DNA from: UBA7328 sp002471345
Lineage (GTDB): Bacteria > Bacteroidota > Bacteroidia > Chitinophagales > Saprospiraceae
DNA length: 64,000 bases
Reading direction: 5' to 3'
Assembly: GCA_964011275.1 (NCBI GenBank)
Contig: CAXGOB010000003.1
Location: 47,992-111,991 of the forward strand
Made by a program: the position numbers and the translations under genes. The notes beneath the pieces are model-generated. The model did not search any database. It worked only from the letters and a program-made list of their open reading frames with translations, and was not told the origin of the DNA. Of the stretch, positions 52,486-60,910 are shown piece after piece (position 1 is the stretch's first letter; each line of letters starts with the position of its first letter).

Positions 52486-52941
52486 ATGCTCAAAATAAAA
52501 GACTTAGAGGAAATGAAAACTAAAGAGGGTCATGTATTTCCACCGTCAGAGTGGATTGCGGTCACTCAAGACATGATAAATCAGTTTGCTGAAGTAACGG
52601 GAGATCATCAATGGATTCATGTAGATGTAGAACGAGCAAAAAAACATATGCCAGGAGGGACTACAATTGCTCATGGGTTTTTGACCCTATCTCTACTTCC
52701 AAAACTTTCTTATACTCTTTATGAGGTGGAGAGTGCTAAACTTGGGTACAATTATGGAGCAGATAAGCTTCGATTCATAAGTCCTGTAAAATCAGGGGCT
52801 AACGTAAGAATGACGTCCACATTGAAAAAGGTGGACATAAAACCGGGAAGCGGAAAAGTATATATGGAATGTGTTGTAGAAATAGAAGGAGAGGAAAAAC
52901 CCGCTTTGTTGTATGAAATGATTTCTATGATTGTGGAGTAA
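52486..52941 (+). CDS. MaoC family (R)-hydratase-like protein
   Basis: This 151-residue hot-dog fold protein has EVTGDHQWIHVDVERAKKHMPGGTTIAHGFLTLSLLP, the hydratase 2 motif with Asp and His of the active site (D-x4-H). Such enzymes hydrate enoyl-CoA to (R)-3-hydroxyacyl-CoA. Start ATG 52486 is chosen because it begins the fold directly; an in-frame TTG at 52432 would overlap the divergent P-loop gene. It is divergent from that gene and convergent with the alkyltransferase-like gene, 14 bases away. Confidence 0.9.
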   Translation: MLKIKDLEEMKTKEGHVFPPSEWIAVTQDMINQFAEVTGDHQWIHVDVERAKKHMPGGTTIAHGFLTLSLLPKLSYTLYEVESAKLGYNYGADKLRFISPVKSGANVRMTSTLKKVDIKPGSGKVYMECVVEIEGEEKPALLYEMISMIVE

Positions 52942-52955
52942 ATAACCTATTATTA

Positions 52956-53294
52956 TTAATCGAGTTCTTGAGGGTGCCAAAAGCAGGTTTTGAAATCCTG
53001 AACTTTATCATCTTTGATTACTATTCCTTCTGACTCTAGGGAGGTTTGCATTTTGGAAGGAGGTTTAAAATGTACTCTTCCACTTAGTTCTCCCTTTCTA
53101 TTTACAACTCGATGAGCGGGAATGTCTTCAGAGCCTAGTTGATTGCTTTGTGTTAGTGCCCACCCGACCATTCTGGCAGAACCTAAAGTTAGATAATCGG
53201 CTATTGCACCATAAGTTGAAACTCGTCCTATAGGGATTTGCCTAGTCACGTAATAAACTAGGTCATAATAACTATCTTTTTTCATCTTTGCCAT
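52956..53294 (-). CDS. Alkyltransferase-like (ATL) DNA-binding protein
   Basis: This 112-residue protein has the C-terminal, DNA-binding half of O6-alkylguanine-DNA alkyltransferase: YVTRQIPIGRVSTYGAIADYL with a helix-turn-helix, ARMVGWALTQS, then IPAHRVVNRKG. The active-site motif PCHR reads PAHR, so the alkyl-accepting Cys is replaced by Ala. Such ATL proteins bind damaged bases without repairing them and hand them to nucleotide excision repair. The whole N-terminal domain is absent, as in other ATLs. It is convergent with the MaoC gene. Confidence 0.9.
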   Translation of the reverse strand: MAKMKKDSYYDLVYYVTRQIPIGRVSTYGAIADYLTLGSARMVGWALTQSNQLGSEDIPAHRVVNRKGELSGRVHFKPPSKMQTSLESEGIVIKDDKVQDFKTCFWHPQELD

Positions 53295-53322
53295 CGGAAC
53301 ATTTTAAAACCTGCTCTAATAT

Positions 53323-53874
53323 ATGTTGAAACGAAATGTTATTGCATCGGGTATTACCAATCTTACAGATGCACGTTATTTTGCATCATATGGTGTCGAC
53401 TATCTCCTCTTTGATCTTAGGGAGATTGGAATTAACGACATAATGGCTATAACAGGGTGGTTAGAAGGCGTAAAAATTCTGATCAAAATGAATGAAGAAA
53501 ACATTCATCTTATTGATGAAGTCCTTGTGAGAATTTCTCCTTTTGCTATAGGTTCCTCAAAAAGTGAATGTCTACGTAAAATATTACAATACACTTCAGA
53601 TGGTTATATATTTCACATTTTTCCCGCAGACACATCTGAGAACACAAAAGTAGTCCTTACTCATGTGGATTTTGTCAACCCAGACACCTTTCACATTGAC
53701 TCGCAAAGCACCACACAAGCATTTTTAGAAGTGAACCCAACAGAAGAGGACATTACTGAGTTTTTGAATAAAAGCGAGGCAGGAGTGATCTTAAAAGGCA
53801 GTTCTGAAATAGAGACAGGTTTAAAATCTTTTGATAATATGGATTTGTTATTTGAAATCTTAGAGGAAAACTAA
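53323..53874 (+). CDS. TrpF-like (phosphoribosylanthranilate isomerase-related) barrel, probably not TrpF
   Basis: This 183-residue protein resembles TrpF at both ends: ASGITNLTDARYFASYGVDYLLFDL matches the KxCGITxxxDA opening, and GVILKGSSEIETGLKSFDNMDLLFEIL matches the SGvExxpGxKD C-terminus. The catalytic Cys of KxCG is Ser here, and the GGTG phosphate-binding loop is not recognisable; the central part is shorter than in TrpF. It may keep the fold with another role. No other trp gene is near. Its stop overlaps the convergent membrane-protein gene by 4 bases. Confidence 0.7.
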   Translation: MLKRNVIASGITNLTDARYFASYGVDYLLFDLREIGINDIMAITGWLEGVKILIKMNEENIHLIDEVLVRISPFAIGSSKSECLRKILQYTSDGYIFHIFPADTSENTKVVLTHVDFVNPDTFHIDSQSTTQAFLEVNPTEEDITEFLNKSEAGVILKGSSEIETGLKSFDNMDLLFEILEEN

Positions 53875-54563
53875 AAAGGTCCCATAATCATATAGGCTAC
53901 AATTTGTGCAGTAAATCCAATTATATATCCTCCATAGACATCTTTTTCTTTATGAACATTTAGATAAAGCCTTGCTGAACCAATGAGACCAGCAATTATT
54001 ATTATCAGAGCCAATAGAATATTAGGAGAGTATTCTAGAGTGTTTTGTCCAAAACTAAATGAGTAGGCCAATTCTGGTATCGCCATTCTATAGGTTCCAA
54101 TAGCGCCTACTAGCCCCCCCGCGCCAACACAATGAAGGCTTATTTTTGAAAAATTATTTATCAAAAAAGCTATTGATAATGCAATGGTCGCCCCTAAAAT
54201 TGTTCCAATAAAAATGTCAGGACCAATTCCAAACTGCTTATAGTTCAGAAATAACCAAACATAAAATATTATTGTTGCAATCATGGGGCCTATTCTTTCC
54301 TTGCTGTCCTCAAGCCTTATGCTTTTAATCAAGCCCGCAGCTCGAAGGGCAATGGTGGAGATCAAAGGGAAAAAAACAGATAAGCCAAAAACCAATAAGT
54401 GTACGGCAACTCTTTGTCTATTTTCTGAAAACATGAATGCCACAGGTGTAATCGTGTGCAAGGTGAGAAAGATGTAATACAGAATGAACAAAGGGTGAAA
54501 AAGTACCGAAATCAGATTTGCAGATAGTCTCAAGTTATTTTGACATTCTTTTTTGTGATTCAC
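53871..54563 (-). CDS. PAP2-like integral membrane protein
   Basis: This 230-residue protein has about six or seven membrane helices. Near the C-terminus SARLYLNVHKEKDVYGGYIIGF fits the third phosphatase motif of the PAP2 family (R-x5-H-x3-D). The first motif (SKERIGPM) and the second (ISLHCVGAGG, without PSGH) are weaker. It may be a membrane phosphatase acting on lipid phosphates such as undecaprenyl pyrophosphate, or a relative with another use. It is convergent with the TrpF-like gene and divergent from the DUF4294 gene, 53 bases away. Confidence 0.65.
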   Translation of the reverse strand: MNHKKECQNNLRLSANLISVLFHPLFILYYIFLTLHTITPVAFMFSENRQRVAVHLLVFGLSVFFPLISTIALRAAGLIKSIRLEDSKERIGPMIATIIFYVWLFLNYKQFGIGPDIFIGTILGATIALSIAFLINNFSKISLHCVGAGGLVGAIGTYRMAIPELAYSFSFGQNTLEYSPNILLALIIIIAGLIGSARLYLNVHKEKDVYGGYIIGFTAQIVAYMIMGPF

Positions 54564-54616
54564 AAATCTATAACTATTTATGTCTGATTCTTTTCGTTTA
54601 AAAGGATAAAGGAGGA

Positions 54617-55291
54617 ATGAGTATTTATATGAAGTTTGGGTTACTTGTATTTACCGTTAATATGGCCAATTTACTACAAGCTCAATATATGTTGAGCGAT
54701 TCTATTTTAACAAAAATGATAACCACAAGTGCCTTGACCGAAAAAGAGGAAACAGTAGAAGTAAATGTAGGCGGGAAGGTTTTTTCTGCATTGATTCAAA
54801 ATGGAGACACTATTATTGTGGCGGATTTATTCAATGTGAATGTCTCTAGCCCGAGAGCATTTCAAGACAGAAAAGAATATTACAGATACTTGAAATATAG
54901 AAGGTATGCTAGTAGTGTTTATCCATATGCTCAAGAGGCAATAAGAATATTCAAGGAAGCCGAATATGCTACCACTCACATGAAAAAAAGAAAACGTAAA
55001 AAGCATAATAGAAAACTAGCCAAGGAATTGAAGAAGAAATTCCAAAGGCCACTTAAAAAACTATCAAAAACCCAAGGAAAACTATTGATTAAGATGATCG
55101 AAAGAGAATTGGGAAGAAGCATGTTTTATCTAATTAAGAACACTAATGGCTGGTGGAAAGCAGCATATTGGAATAGAGCAAGTAGATTGTTTGGTTACAA
55201 GCTAAAGGAAGGCTATGCTTACGGAGATGACCCTATTTTAGATATTGTTCTTATGGATTTCAATATATCTTCTGATCTTAGCGGCAAATAA
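54617..55291 (+). CDS. DUF4294 family exported protein
   Basis: This 224-residue protein has a signal-like N-terminus (MKFGLLVFTVNMANLLQA), a beta segment GGKVFSALIQNGDTIIVADL, and the helical, very basic core typical of DUF4294: YYRYLKYRRYASSVYPYAQEA followed by RKRKKHNRKLAKELKKKF. It ends with ELGRSMFYLIKNTNGWWKAAYWN. The family is restricted to Bacteroidota and has no known function. ATG 54617 or ATG 54629 may be the start; the second begins the signal peptide more exactly. It is followed after 7 bases by mvaD, which starts with TTG. Confidence 0.85.
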   Translation: MSIYMKFGLLVFTVNMANLLQAQYMLSDSILTKMITTSALTEKEETVEVNVGGKVFSALIQNGDTIIVADLFNVNVSSPRAFQDRKEYYRYLKYRRYASSVYPYAQEAIRIFKEAEYATTHMKKRKRKKHNRKLAKELKKKFQRPLKKLSKTQGKLLIKMIERELGRSMFYLIKNTNGWWKAAYWNRASRLFGYKLKEGYAYGDDPILDIVLMDFNISSDLSGK

Positions 55292-55298
55292 ATATCAT

Positions 55299-56384
55299 TT
55301 GAAGGATTCAGAGTTTATTTCGACTATTAATGCAAGCAATATTCAAAACTCTTCAGGAAGGGTTGCATGGCAAAGCCCATCAAATTTGGCAATTGTGAAA
55401 TATTGGGGTAAATATGGACAACAACTGCCTCGTAATCCATCTATAAGTATAACTCTATCGGAGGCATTCACTCAAACATCTGTTGAGTTTTTTGTAGATA
55501 AGTATCGATCAAAACTAGAACTTGAGTTTTATTTTGAAGGAAAGGAGAATGAGAGTTTTAAAGGCCGCATCACTAAATATTTGGAAGGAATAGAGAGTTA
55601 TTTTTCTTTCATTCCCTATTCCAAACTTATAATTAATTCTGACAACTCTTTTCCACACTCTTCAGGTATCGCATCCTCAGCATCTAGTATGAGTGCCTTG
55701 GCCCTATGCCTTTGTGAAATTGAGAACAATCTAGAAAACGATAAGAATGGAAATGAAGAATTCTTTTTAAGAAAAGCATCATATATATCTAGGCTGGGAA
55801 GTGGAAGTGCATGCAGGTCGGTTTATCCATATTTTGCATCATGGGGAAAGATTGGAAATGAAGACTCATCAAATCTTTATGCAAGCCCCGTAGCTGAATT
55901 TCATGATGTTTTTAAAACTTTGAGAAATGATATTTTGATTGTAAGTGCTGAAGAGAAGTCTGTTTCTTCCACAAAAGGTCATCAACTTATGGAGGAAAAC
56001 CCATATGCCAAGACTAGGTTTGAACAGGCTAATAATAGAGTCTTTGAATTAAAAAGCATTTTGAAAGAGGGAAACCTGTCAGCCTTTGGGGAGATGCTTG
56101 AGTCAGAAGCATTAACTCTACATGCCTTAATGATGGCTTCTGATCCTTCTTACTTATTAATAGAGCCTAAGACTATTAAAGTTATAAATGAGATAAGATC
56201 TTTTAGAAAAAATGAAAATATTCCAGTGTTTTTTAGTTTAGATGCAGGACCAAACGTTCATATCATATCATTTGAAAAAGATAGAGCTGCAATAGAAGGA
56301 TTGATTGAAAACCTTAGAGAATTTGCAATCGGGGGTAAAATCCTAAATGATAGCATCGGATTTGGAGCGAAGAAAATTGAATAG
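55299..56384 (+). CDS. mvaD: Diphosphomevalonate decarboxylase
   Basis: This 361-residue GHMP-kinase-fold enzyme forms isopentenyl diphosphate in the mevalonate pathway, which several Bacteroidota use. SPSNLAIVKYWGKYG, NPSISITLS, HSSGIASSASSMSALAL and RLGSGSACRSVYPYFASW are the expected motifs. The start is TTG 55299, 7 bases after the previous stop; no ATG precedes the domain, and an earlier in-frame TTG at 55245 would overlap the DUF4294 gene. I see no other mevalonate gene in the window. The next gene is convergent. Confidence 0.92.
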   Translation: MKDSEFISTINASNIQNSSGRVAWQSPSNLAIVKYWGKYGQQLPRNPSISITLSEAFTQTSVEFFVDKYRSKLELEFYFEGKENESFKGRITKYLEGIESYFSFIPYSKLIINSDNSFPHSSGIASSASSMSALALCLCEIENNLENDKNGNEEFFLRKASYISRLGSGSACRSVYPYFASWGKIGNEDSSNLYASPVAEFHDVFKTLRNDILIVSAEEKSVSSTKGHQLMEENPYAKTRFEQANNRVFELKSILKEGNLSAFGEMLESEALTLHALMMASDPSYLLIEPKTIKVINEIRSFRKNENIPVFFSLDAGPNVHIISFEKDRAAIEGLIENLREFAIGGKILNDSIGFGAKKIE

Positions 56385-56394
56385 CACTTCTTTA

Positions 56395-56895
56395 TTACCA
56401 AAAATCAAATAGAGTTTCATTAAATTCTGGAACAAAGGTCTTTATACTTGTTTTGTCATATTGGGACAAATCCACGAATTTCCAAGATTCTCCGAAATCG
56501 TTTGATATTGCAAAGAGCTTTATTTTGGTTTCAATACTGTTCTGCCCTGAAGCAACCATATACAAGGAGGTTGGAATTATTGCTTGAATGTCTTTTCCAG
56601 TATTAACAATTTGACTATCACCGGTTACAAACCCAGATTTAATGTCATATCCAATGGATTTGTACATATCTAAGGTTTCTTGAGCCAATTTAACCAATAG
56701 CTCTTTTCCTCCGGCCATCTTGATGATATTTGGATGTGCATAACTTGTATATGCCTCCCAATCATTTTGTGTAAATGCTTTTAAATAGTCAACTGAAGTA
56801 GTTTCCAGAATATCAATAATGTCATCCGATGATTTGGTTTGGGCAGATATTGATAGGGACGATACACATAAGACTAAAATGAATAACGTTCTCAT
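56395..56895 (-). CDS. Exported NTF2/SnoaL-like protein of unknown function
   Basis: This 166-residue protein has a signal peptide (MRTLFILVLCVSSLSISA, before QTKSS) and a fold that looks NTF2-like: a first helix DYLKAFTQNDWEAYTSYAHPNII, then ELLVKLAQETLDMYKSIGYDIKSG and beta strands up to ESWKFVDLSQYD. This arrangement (polar helix, then a cone of beta strands) is common in small secreted Bacteroidota proteins. No enzyme motif is clear. ATG 56895 is used because it begins the signal peptide. A strong hairpin lies between this gene and the upstream OmpH gene, so it is probably transcribed separately. Confidence 0.65.
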   Translation of the reverse strand: MRTLFILVLCVSSLSISAQTKSSDDIIDILETTSVDYLKAFTQNDWEAYTSYAHPNIIKMAGGKELLVKLAQETLDMYKSIGYDIKSGFVTGDSQIVNTGKDIQAIIPTSLYMVASGQNSIETKIKLFAISNDFGESWKFVDLSQYDKTSIKTFVPEFNETLFDFW

Positions 56896-56941
56896 GTAAA
56901 TCAGAGTGTTGATGATGAAGTAGAGTCGGGAATGAATAAGA

Positions 56942-56971
56942 AAGGTCAGATATGTAAGCATATCTGACCTT
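56942..56971 (-). terminator. Intrinsic terminator after the OmpH pair
   Basis: A perfect 13-base stem (AAGGTCAGATATG / CATATCTGACCTT) with a 4-base loop lies 12 bases after the stop of the second OmpH gene. On the minus strand a T-rich stretch follows. This is the strongest hairpin I found in the window. Confidence 0.85.
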
Positions 56972-56983
56972 CTAAACTTTGTT

Positions 56984-57493
56984 TTATAAAACTAACTTGG
57001 TTCTCACCATAGGAGTGATGTCTGTAGATGTATCAGCGTAAAGCAATATGCCCACAGCCTGATCAAAAACATACTGAAAATCATTTTCTTTGGCCACATC
57101 ATCGATGGCAGTTTGTATTTTATCTCTTATTGGTTTCAATAAGGATTCACTTTTTTCGTAGATCTTTTGCTGACTATCTTGTTGAAATTTGGCAATAGTT
57201 GCCTCTTCTTGTTTTAAGCCTTGTGCTTCTGCTTCTAATTGCACTCTTGAAATTTCCCCTTGAGATTGTTTCTTCTCTAAGGATTGATATTTATTTTGTA
57301 GAGATGCAACCATTTCTTGGCCTTGTTTCTCTAGTTGCTTTTGCAATGTTTCAATATTAGCATTTGCCTCTTTCACTTGGGGAATCTGGCTAATCAAAAG
57401 TTGTGAATTAATGTACCCGAATTTTTGAGCACTTAAGTCAATCGATGCTATAAGTAAAAAGGCAAGGCAGCCTATAATGTAATTTCGTTTCAT
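56984..57493 (-). CDS. OmpH/Skp family periplasmic chaperone
   Basis: This 169-residue protein has a signal peptide (NYIIGCLAFLLIASIDLSA) followed by KFGYINSQLLISQIPQVKEANANIETLQKQLEKQ and a long alpha-helical coiled coil, rich in Gln, Glu and Lys, up to about residue 130. The C-terminal NDFQYVFDQAVGILLYADTSTDIT is the usual beta strand end of Skp. Skp-type trimers hold unfolded outer-membrane proteins for the BAM complex. It is the second of two adjacent OmpH genes, 33 bases after the first. Confidence 0.9.
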   Translation of the reverse strand: MKRNYIIGCLAFLLIASIDLSAQKFGYINSQLLISQIPQVKEANANIETLQKQLEKQGQEMVASLQNKYQSLEKKQSQGEISRVQLEAEAQGLKQEEATIAKFQQDSQQKIYEKSESLLKPIRDKIQTAIDDVAKENDFQYVFDQAVGILLYADTSTDITPMVRTKLVL

Positions 57494-57526
57494 TATCCTT
57501 TAGTTTTAATCAATTTATAGTTTTTA

Positions 57527-58039
57527 TTATCTAATGCTTAGTCTTCTTCTAATAAGTTCTGTTTTATCATACTCTTCAGACACAAAAAGGACTCCTGCAG
57601 AACCGGCTTTGTCAAGTATAAGGTCATAGCTGCTTTCTAGAGCATATTGTTCAATAGCGTCAAACACTTTTTCCTGAATCGGATTTACCAATTCACGTCT
57701 CATTAAAAATAATTCGCCTTCTGGTCCAAACTTGCCTTTTTGCAAGGCCCGTACATCTTTCTCTTTGTCCATGATCTCTTCTTCTCTTTGTTTTTTCACA
57801 TCGTCACTTAAGAGGACCTGCTCCGCTTGATATTTATTATAAAGACTCTTAATATCATCGTATTGCTGTGCTATTTCTTGCCTCCATTGTGCAGCAACTT
57901 GATCTAGATCTTCCTGAGCTTTTTGATATGCAGGCATGTCGGCAAGTACAGCATTGATGTCTACAATAGCTACCTTTTGGGCAGAAGCTCCAAGAACCGT
58001 TGATAATATTAAGCTTATTATTAGGAGTATATTTTTCAT
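57527..58039 (-). CDS. OmpH/Skp family periplasmic chaperone
   Basis: This 170-residue protein has a signal peptide (NILLIISLILSTVLGASA) and the opening KVAIVDINAVLADMPAYQKAQEDLDQV, the characteristic Skp start, then a long coiled coil (about 40-130) and the end SYDLILDKAGSAGVLFVSEEYD. Function is as for the neighbouring paralogue. ATG 58039 gives a clean signal peptide; an in-frame ATG at 58057 would add six basic residues. In many Bacteroidota bamA precedes such a pair. Here a SPOR-domain gene lies upstream, across a 205-base gap, instead. Confidence 0.9.
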   Translation of the reverse strand: MKNILLIISLILSTVLGASAQKVAIVDINAVLADMPAYQKAQEDLDQVAAQWRQEIAQQYDDIKSLYNKYQAEQVLLSDDVKKQREEEIMDKEKDVRALQKGKFGPEGELFLMRRELVNPIQEKVFDAIEQYALESSYDLILDKAGSAGVLFVSEEYDKTELIRRRLSIR

Positions 58040-58208
58040 GTTTCTTTTAATTTTCAAAAATTAGATGCTTTAAACCTAAAGCCGGACGATAATCTGTTCA
58101 CCGAAAAAACGCGAAGAAAATTACTTAAAATCCTTTTTTCTTTGGTTTAACGTGCCTTTAACGTAAGTCCAAAGTTGCCTTTGCAACCAAACTATTTGAT
58201 AAGGTGCG

Positions 58209-58216
58209 CAAAGATA
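58209..58216 (-). promoter_or_regulatory. Candidate -7 element for the OmpH pair
   Basis: The minus strand reads TATCTTTG, matching TAnnTTTG, in the 205-base gap upstream of the first OmpH gene. No good -33 element is visible, so this is weak support. Confidence 0.3.
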
Positions 58217-58244
58217 ACTAAGAGAATGGTATTTAAAACAGAAA

Positions 58245-58808
58245 CTATTTTCTGGTATGAACGTAGCAATCTACTCCTTTGCCCTTAATCTCACCTGATA
58301 GATTTTTAGCCAAAGCATAATCATCTGATCGAGATGCAATTACAGTATAATATTGAGAATAATCAAATACAGCTACTTCTGCAGAATTGTATCCTAAGTT
58401 AACCAACTTGTTTACCATTTCATCAGCATTGCTTTGCACAAGAAAATTACCAGCAACAATTAAGTATTTACCTTCTGCGGTGGCACGCCGAATCGGTGTT
58501 CCTTCGTAAGTCGTGACAGTCTCTTCAGGTTCGGTATAAGACGATTTGTCTTCTACTTCTGTGTAGTCTTCAGGTTCTGTACTATTATTTGAAAAATCTG
58601 TTGTATTGTCGTCCGTTTCATAAGTTTCATTATCAGGAGTTAAATCATCCTCAAAAAACTCATCTCCGCCATGTTGCTCAAAGGCATCATCTGCCTTCTC
58701 TTCTAACGTTTTAGTTTTTGTTTTACAAGCTTCTGATGTTAAGGCCGCCGAAATAAACACGGCTATCAATATAATGGATGTAATTACAACTCGAACCGAC
58801 TTATTCAT
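58245..58808 (-). CDS. Exported SPOR-domain protein
   Basis: This 187-residue protein has an N-terminal membrane or signal segment (VVITSIILIAVFISAALTSEAC), a long acidic linker rich in Glu, Asp and Thr (about 35-105), and a C-terminal SPOR domain (about 110-187): GKYLIVAGNFLVQSNADEMVNKLVNLGY and YYTVIASRSDDYALAKNLSGEIK. SPOR domains bind denuded glycan strands of peptidoglycan at sites of cell division. The Cys after the hydrophobic segment may be lipidated, but the lipobox is not typical. It lies between the PurF-type gene and the OmpH pair. Confidence 0.85.
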   Translation of the reverse strand: MNKSVRVVITSIILIAVFISAALTSEACKTKTKTLEEKADDAFEQHGGDEFFEDDLTPDNETYETDDNTTDFSNNSTEPEDYTEVEDKSSYTEPEETVTTYEGTPIRRATAEGKYLIVAGNFLVQSNADEMVNKLVNLGYNSAEVAVFDYSQYYTVIASRSDDYALAKNLSGEIKGKGVDCYVHTRK

Positions 58809-58917
58809 AAGTTATTTTTTTCATTCTGATTAAAAATCGATACCAAATGGATAGAACTTCATCAAAAAACTTACCGAAGTTATAACTATGGTGGCCAACA
58901 ATGCAACAAATTAGGAC

Positions 58918-60807
58918 TTAATAAGCTCTAGTTTCAACATTTTCCATGTAGTTAATAAAAGCAGTATTTGCTACCCTATTGCCTCCTGGTGTAGGATAGT
59001 TGCCGGAAAAATACCAATCACCACTATTGTCAGGACATGCATCATGTAGCCCTTCCAGTCGCTGATAAATAATTTGAACATCGCAGTTGATGTTTGGAGG
59101 GGTAAGAATTTCAGCAATCTTGTTAGTGATTTCCTTATAAGAGAATTCTGCATATACGTCTTGCAAAACATTTGGTTGAAATTCTTCTTTTGTTTTTTGA
59201 AGTTTTACTGCTTTTTTATATGCTTTTTCTAAAAGGTGTTCTTTTTTAGTGTCTTTCAAAAGCTCAATTAAAGCTCTGAATGCTGCAAAACTCTTCATTT
59301 TGGACATGTCAATGCCATAGCAATCAGGATACCTTATTTGTGGTGCTGATGACACAATAATTATTTTCTTAGGCTTCAACCTAGAAAGAATTTGTATGAT
59401 TCCTTCTTTTAAGGTCGTCCCCCTTACAATTGAATCGTCTACAGCAACAATTGTATCCACATTGTTTCGAACGACCCCATAAGTGACGTCATAGGCATGA
59501 GATACCAATTCTCCCCTAGTACTATCATCAGCTATAAATGTTCTCATTTTAGCCTCCTTCACAGCCAGCTTTTCTATCCGTGGCTGGTCTTGAAGTAATA
59601 ATTCAATTTCAGCAGGGTCCACTTTGCCACTCTTTTGTAATGTTTTTTTTACTTTTTCAAAAACCCTTTTATTCACACCTTCTATAAGTCCATAGAAAGC
59701 GATTTCTGCAGTGTTAGGTATAAAGCAAAAGATTGTATCTTTTAAATTGAAATTAATTGCTTCCATGACCTCATCGCACACATTCTCGCCAAGCTTTTTT
59801 CTCTCCTTATATATGTCTTTATCGGTACCACGAGAGAAATAGATTCTTTCAAATGAACAAGGTGTGGATTCTCTTTGGTCTTTATATGGCAACTCGGCGA
59901 CATCTCCCCCTTTTCTTATTATTAGAGCATTGCCTCTGCCTAATTCTTTAACCTCATTTGTTTTTACATTAAAGGTGGTCTGAATAGCAGGTCGCTCAGA
60001 GGCGACAACTGCTACTTCATCATCATGATAGTAAAATGCTGGTCTAATACCTGAAGGGTCTCTCAGAACAAAGGCATCACCATGACCGATTAAGCCAGCC
60101 ATAACAAAACCACCATCAAACTTTCTACACGATCGCTGTAACAATCTCTGAATATCAAGATTGTCTTCTATGAATTTATTGATTTGCTGATTATTATACC
60201 CCTCAGCTTTAAACCATGAATGAAGACGGTCAACTTCTTCATCAAGAAAATGACCAATTTTTTCTAGTACTGTTACAGTATCCGATTTTTCTTTTGGGTA
60301 TTGTCCTAATCTTATAAGCTCTTGAAATAACTCTTCAACATTAGTTAGGTTAAAGTTTCCTGCTACTACAAGATTCCTGCTTTTCCAGTTGTTCTGTCTT
60401 AAGAAAGGGTGGACCGTTTCAATAATATTTTTTCCATGAGTCCCATACCTCAGGTGCCCTATAAGGACCTCTCCTGTATATGGACGGTTGGCTTTTAGCC
60501 ATTTGCCGTCATTTAGCTGATCAGGGCTACAATCTTCAAAATGGCTATAAATACCCTTGAAAACATCTTTGATATATTGGGGGCTATTGCTTCTTTTTCT
60601 ACTTATATATCTTGTGCCAGGAGGCATGTCAAGTTTGATTGTAGCTACACCAGCACCATCTTGTCCTCTATTCCGCTGTTTCATCAGCAAGAGGTGCATT
60701 TTATTTAGCCCGTAAAGGGCGGTACCGTATTTTTTTTGGTAAAAATCTAAAGGTTTTAGCAACCGGATGACCGCTAGGCCACATTCATGCTTAATCGCAT
60801 CGCTCAT
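58918..60807 (-). CDS. Amidophosphoribosyltransferase-type protein (long PurF homologue)
   Basis: This 629-residue protein has a class II glutaminase domain (about 9-300) with ECGLAVI (C9), RNRGQDGAGVA and GHLRYGTHG. A phosphoribosyltransferase domain follows with VAVDDSIVRGTTLKEGI (PRPP loop). This is the architecture of PurF, which makes phosphoribosylamine in purine synthesis. It is about 120-150 residues longer than the usual PurF, with an extra C-terminal part (QRLEGLHDACPDNSGDWYF). The nucleophilic Cys, normally residue 1 or 2, is at position 9, so either eight residues are cut off or the start is different. I believe Bacteroidota commonly carry this long form, sometimes with an ordinary PurF. 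Confidence 0.85.
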   Translation of the reverse strand: MSDAIKHECGLAVIRLLKPLDFYQKKYGTALYGLNKMHLLLMKQRNRGQDGAGVATIKLDMPPGTRYISRKRSNSPQYIKDVFKGIYSHFEDCSPDQLNDGKWLKANRPYTGEVLIGHLRYGTHGKNIIETVHPFLRQNNWKSRNLVVAGNFNLTNVEELFQELIRLGQYPKEKSDTVTVLEKIGHFLDEEVDRLHSWFKAEGYNNQQINKFIEDNLDIQRLLQRSCRKFDGGFVMAGLIGHGDAFVLRDPSGIRPAFYYHDDEVAVVASERPAIQTTFNVKTNEVKELGRGNALIIRKGGDVAELPYKDQRESTPCSFERIYFSRGTDKDIYKERKKLGENVCDEVMEAINFNLKDTIFCFIPNTAEIAFYGLIEGVNKRVFEKVKKTLQKSGKVDPAEIELLLQDQPRIEKLAVKEAKMRTFIADDSTRGELVSHAYDVTYGVVRNNVDTIVAVDDSIVRGTTLKEGIIQILSRLKPKKIIIVSSAPQIRYPDCYGIDMSKMKSFAAFRALIELLKDTKKEHLLEKAYKKAVKLQKTKEEFQPNVLQDVYAEFSYKEITNKIAEILTPPNINCDVQIIYQRLEGLHDACPDNSGDWYFSGNYPTPGGNRVANTAFINYMENVETRAY

Positions 60808-60910
60808 CTCATAGTAATGGTATACACAAAGGTAGGGAAAGTGGTTAACAGTTTGAAGAGAATGTTTTGTTCATTAAAGGACAGTTGAAACTTGAAATAT
60901 TATCCTTGGG

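Noticed and set aside
53323..53874. Calling this gene trpF
   Set aside because: The catalytic Cys and the phosphate-binding loop are not there, and no trp gene is close.
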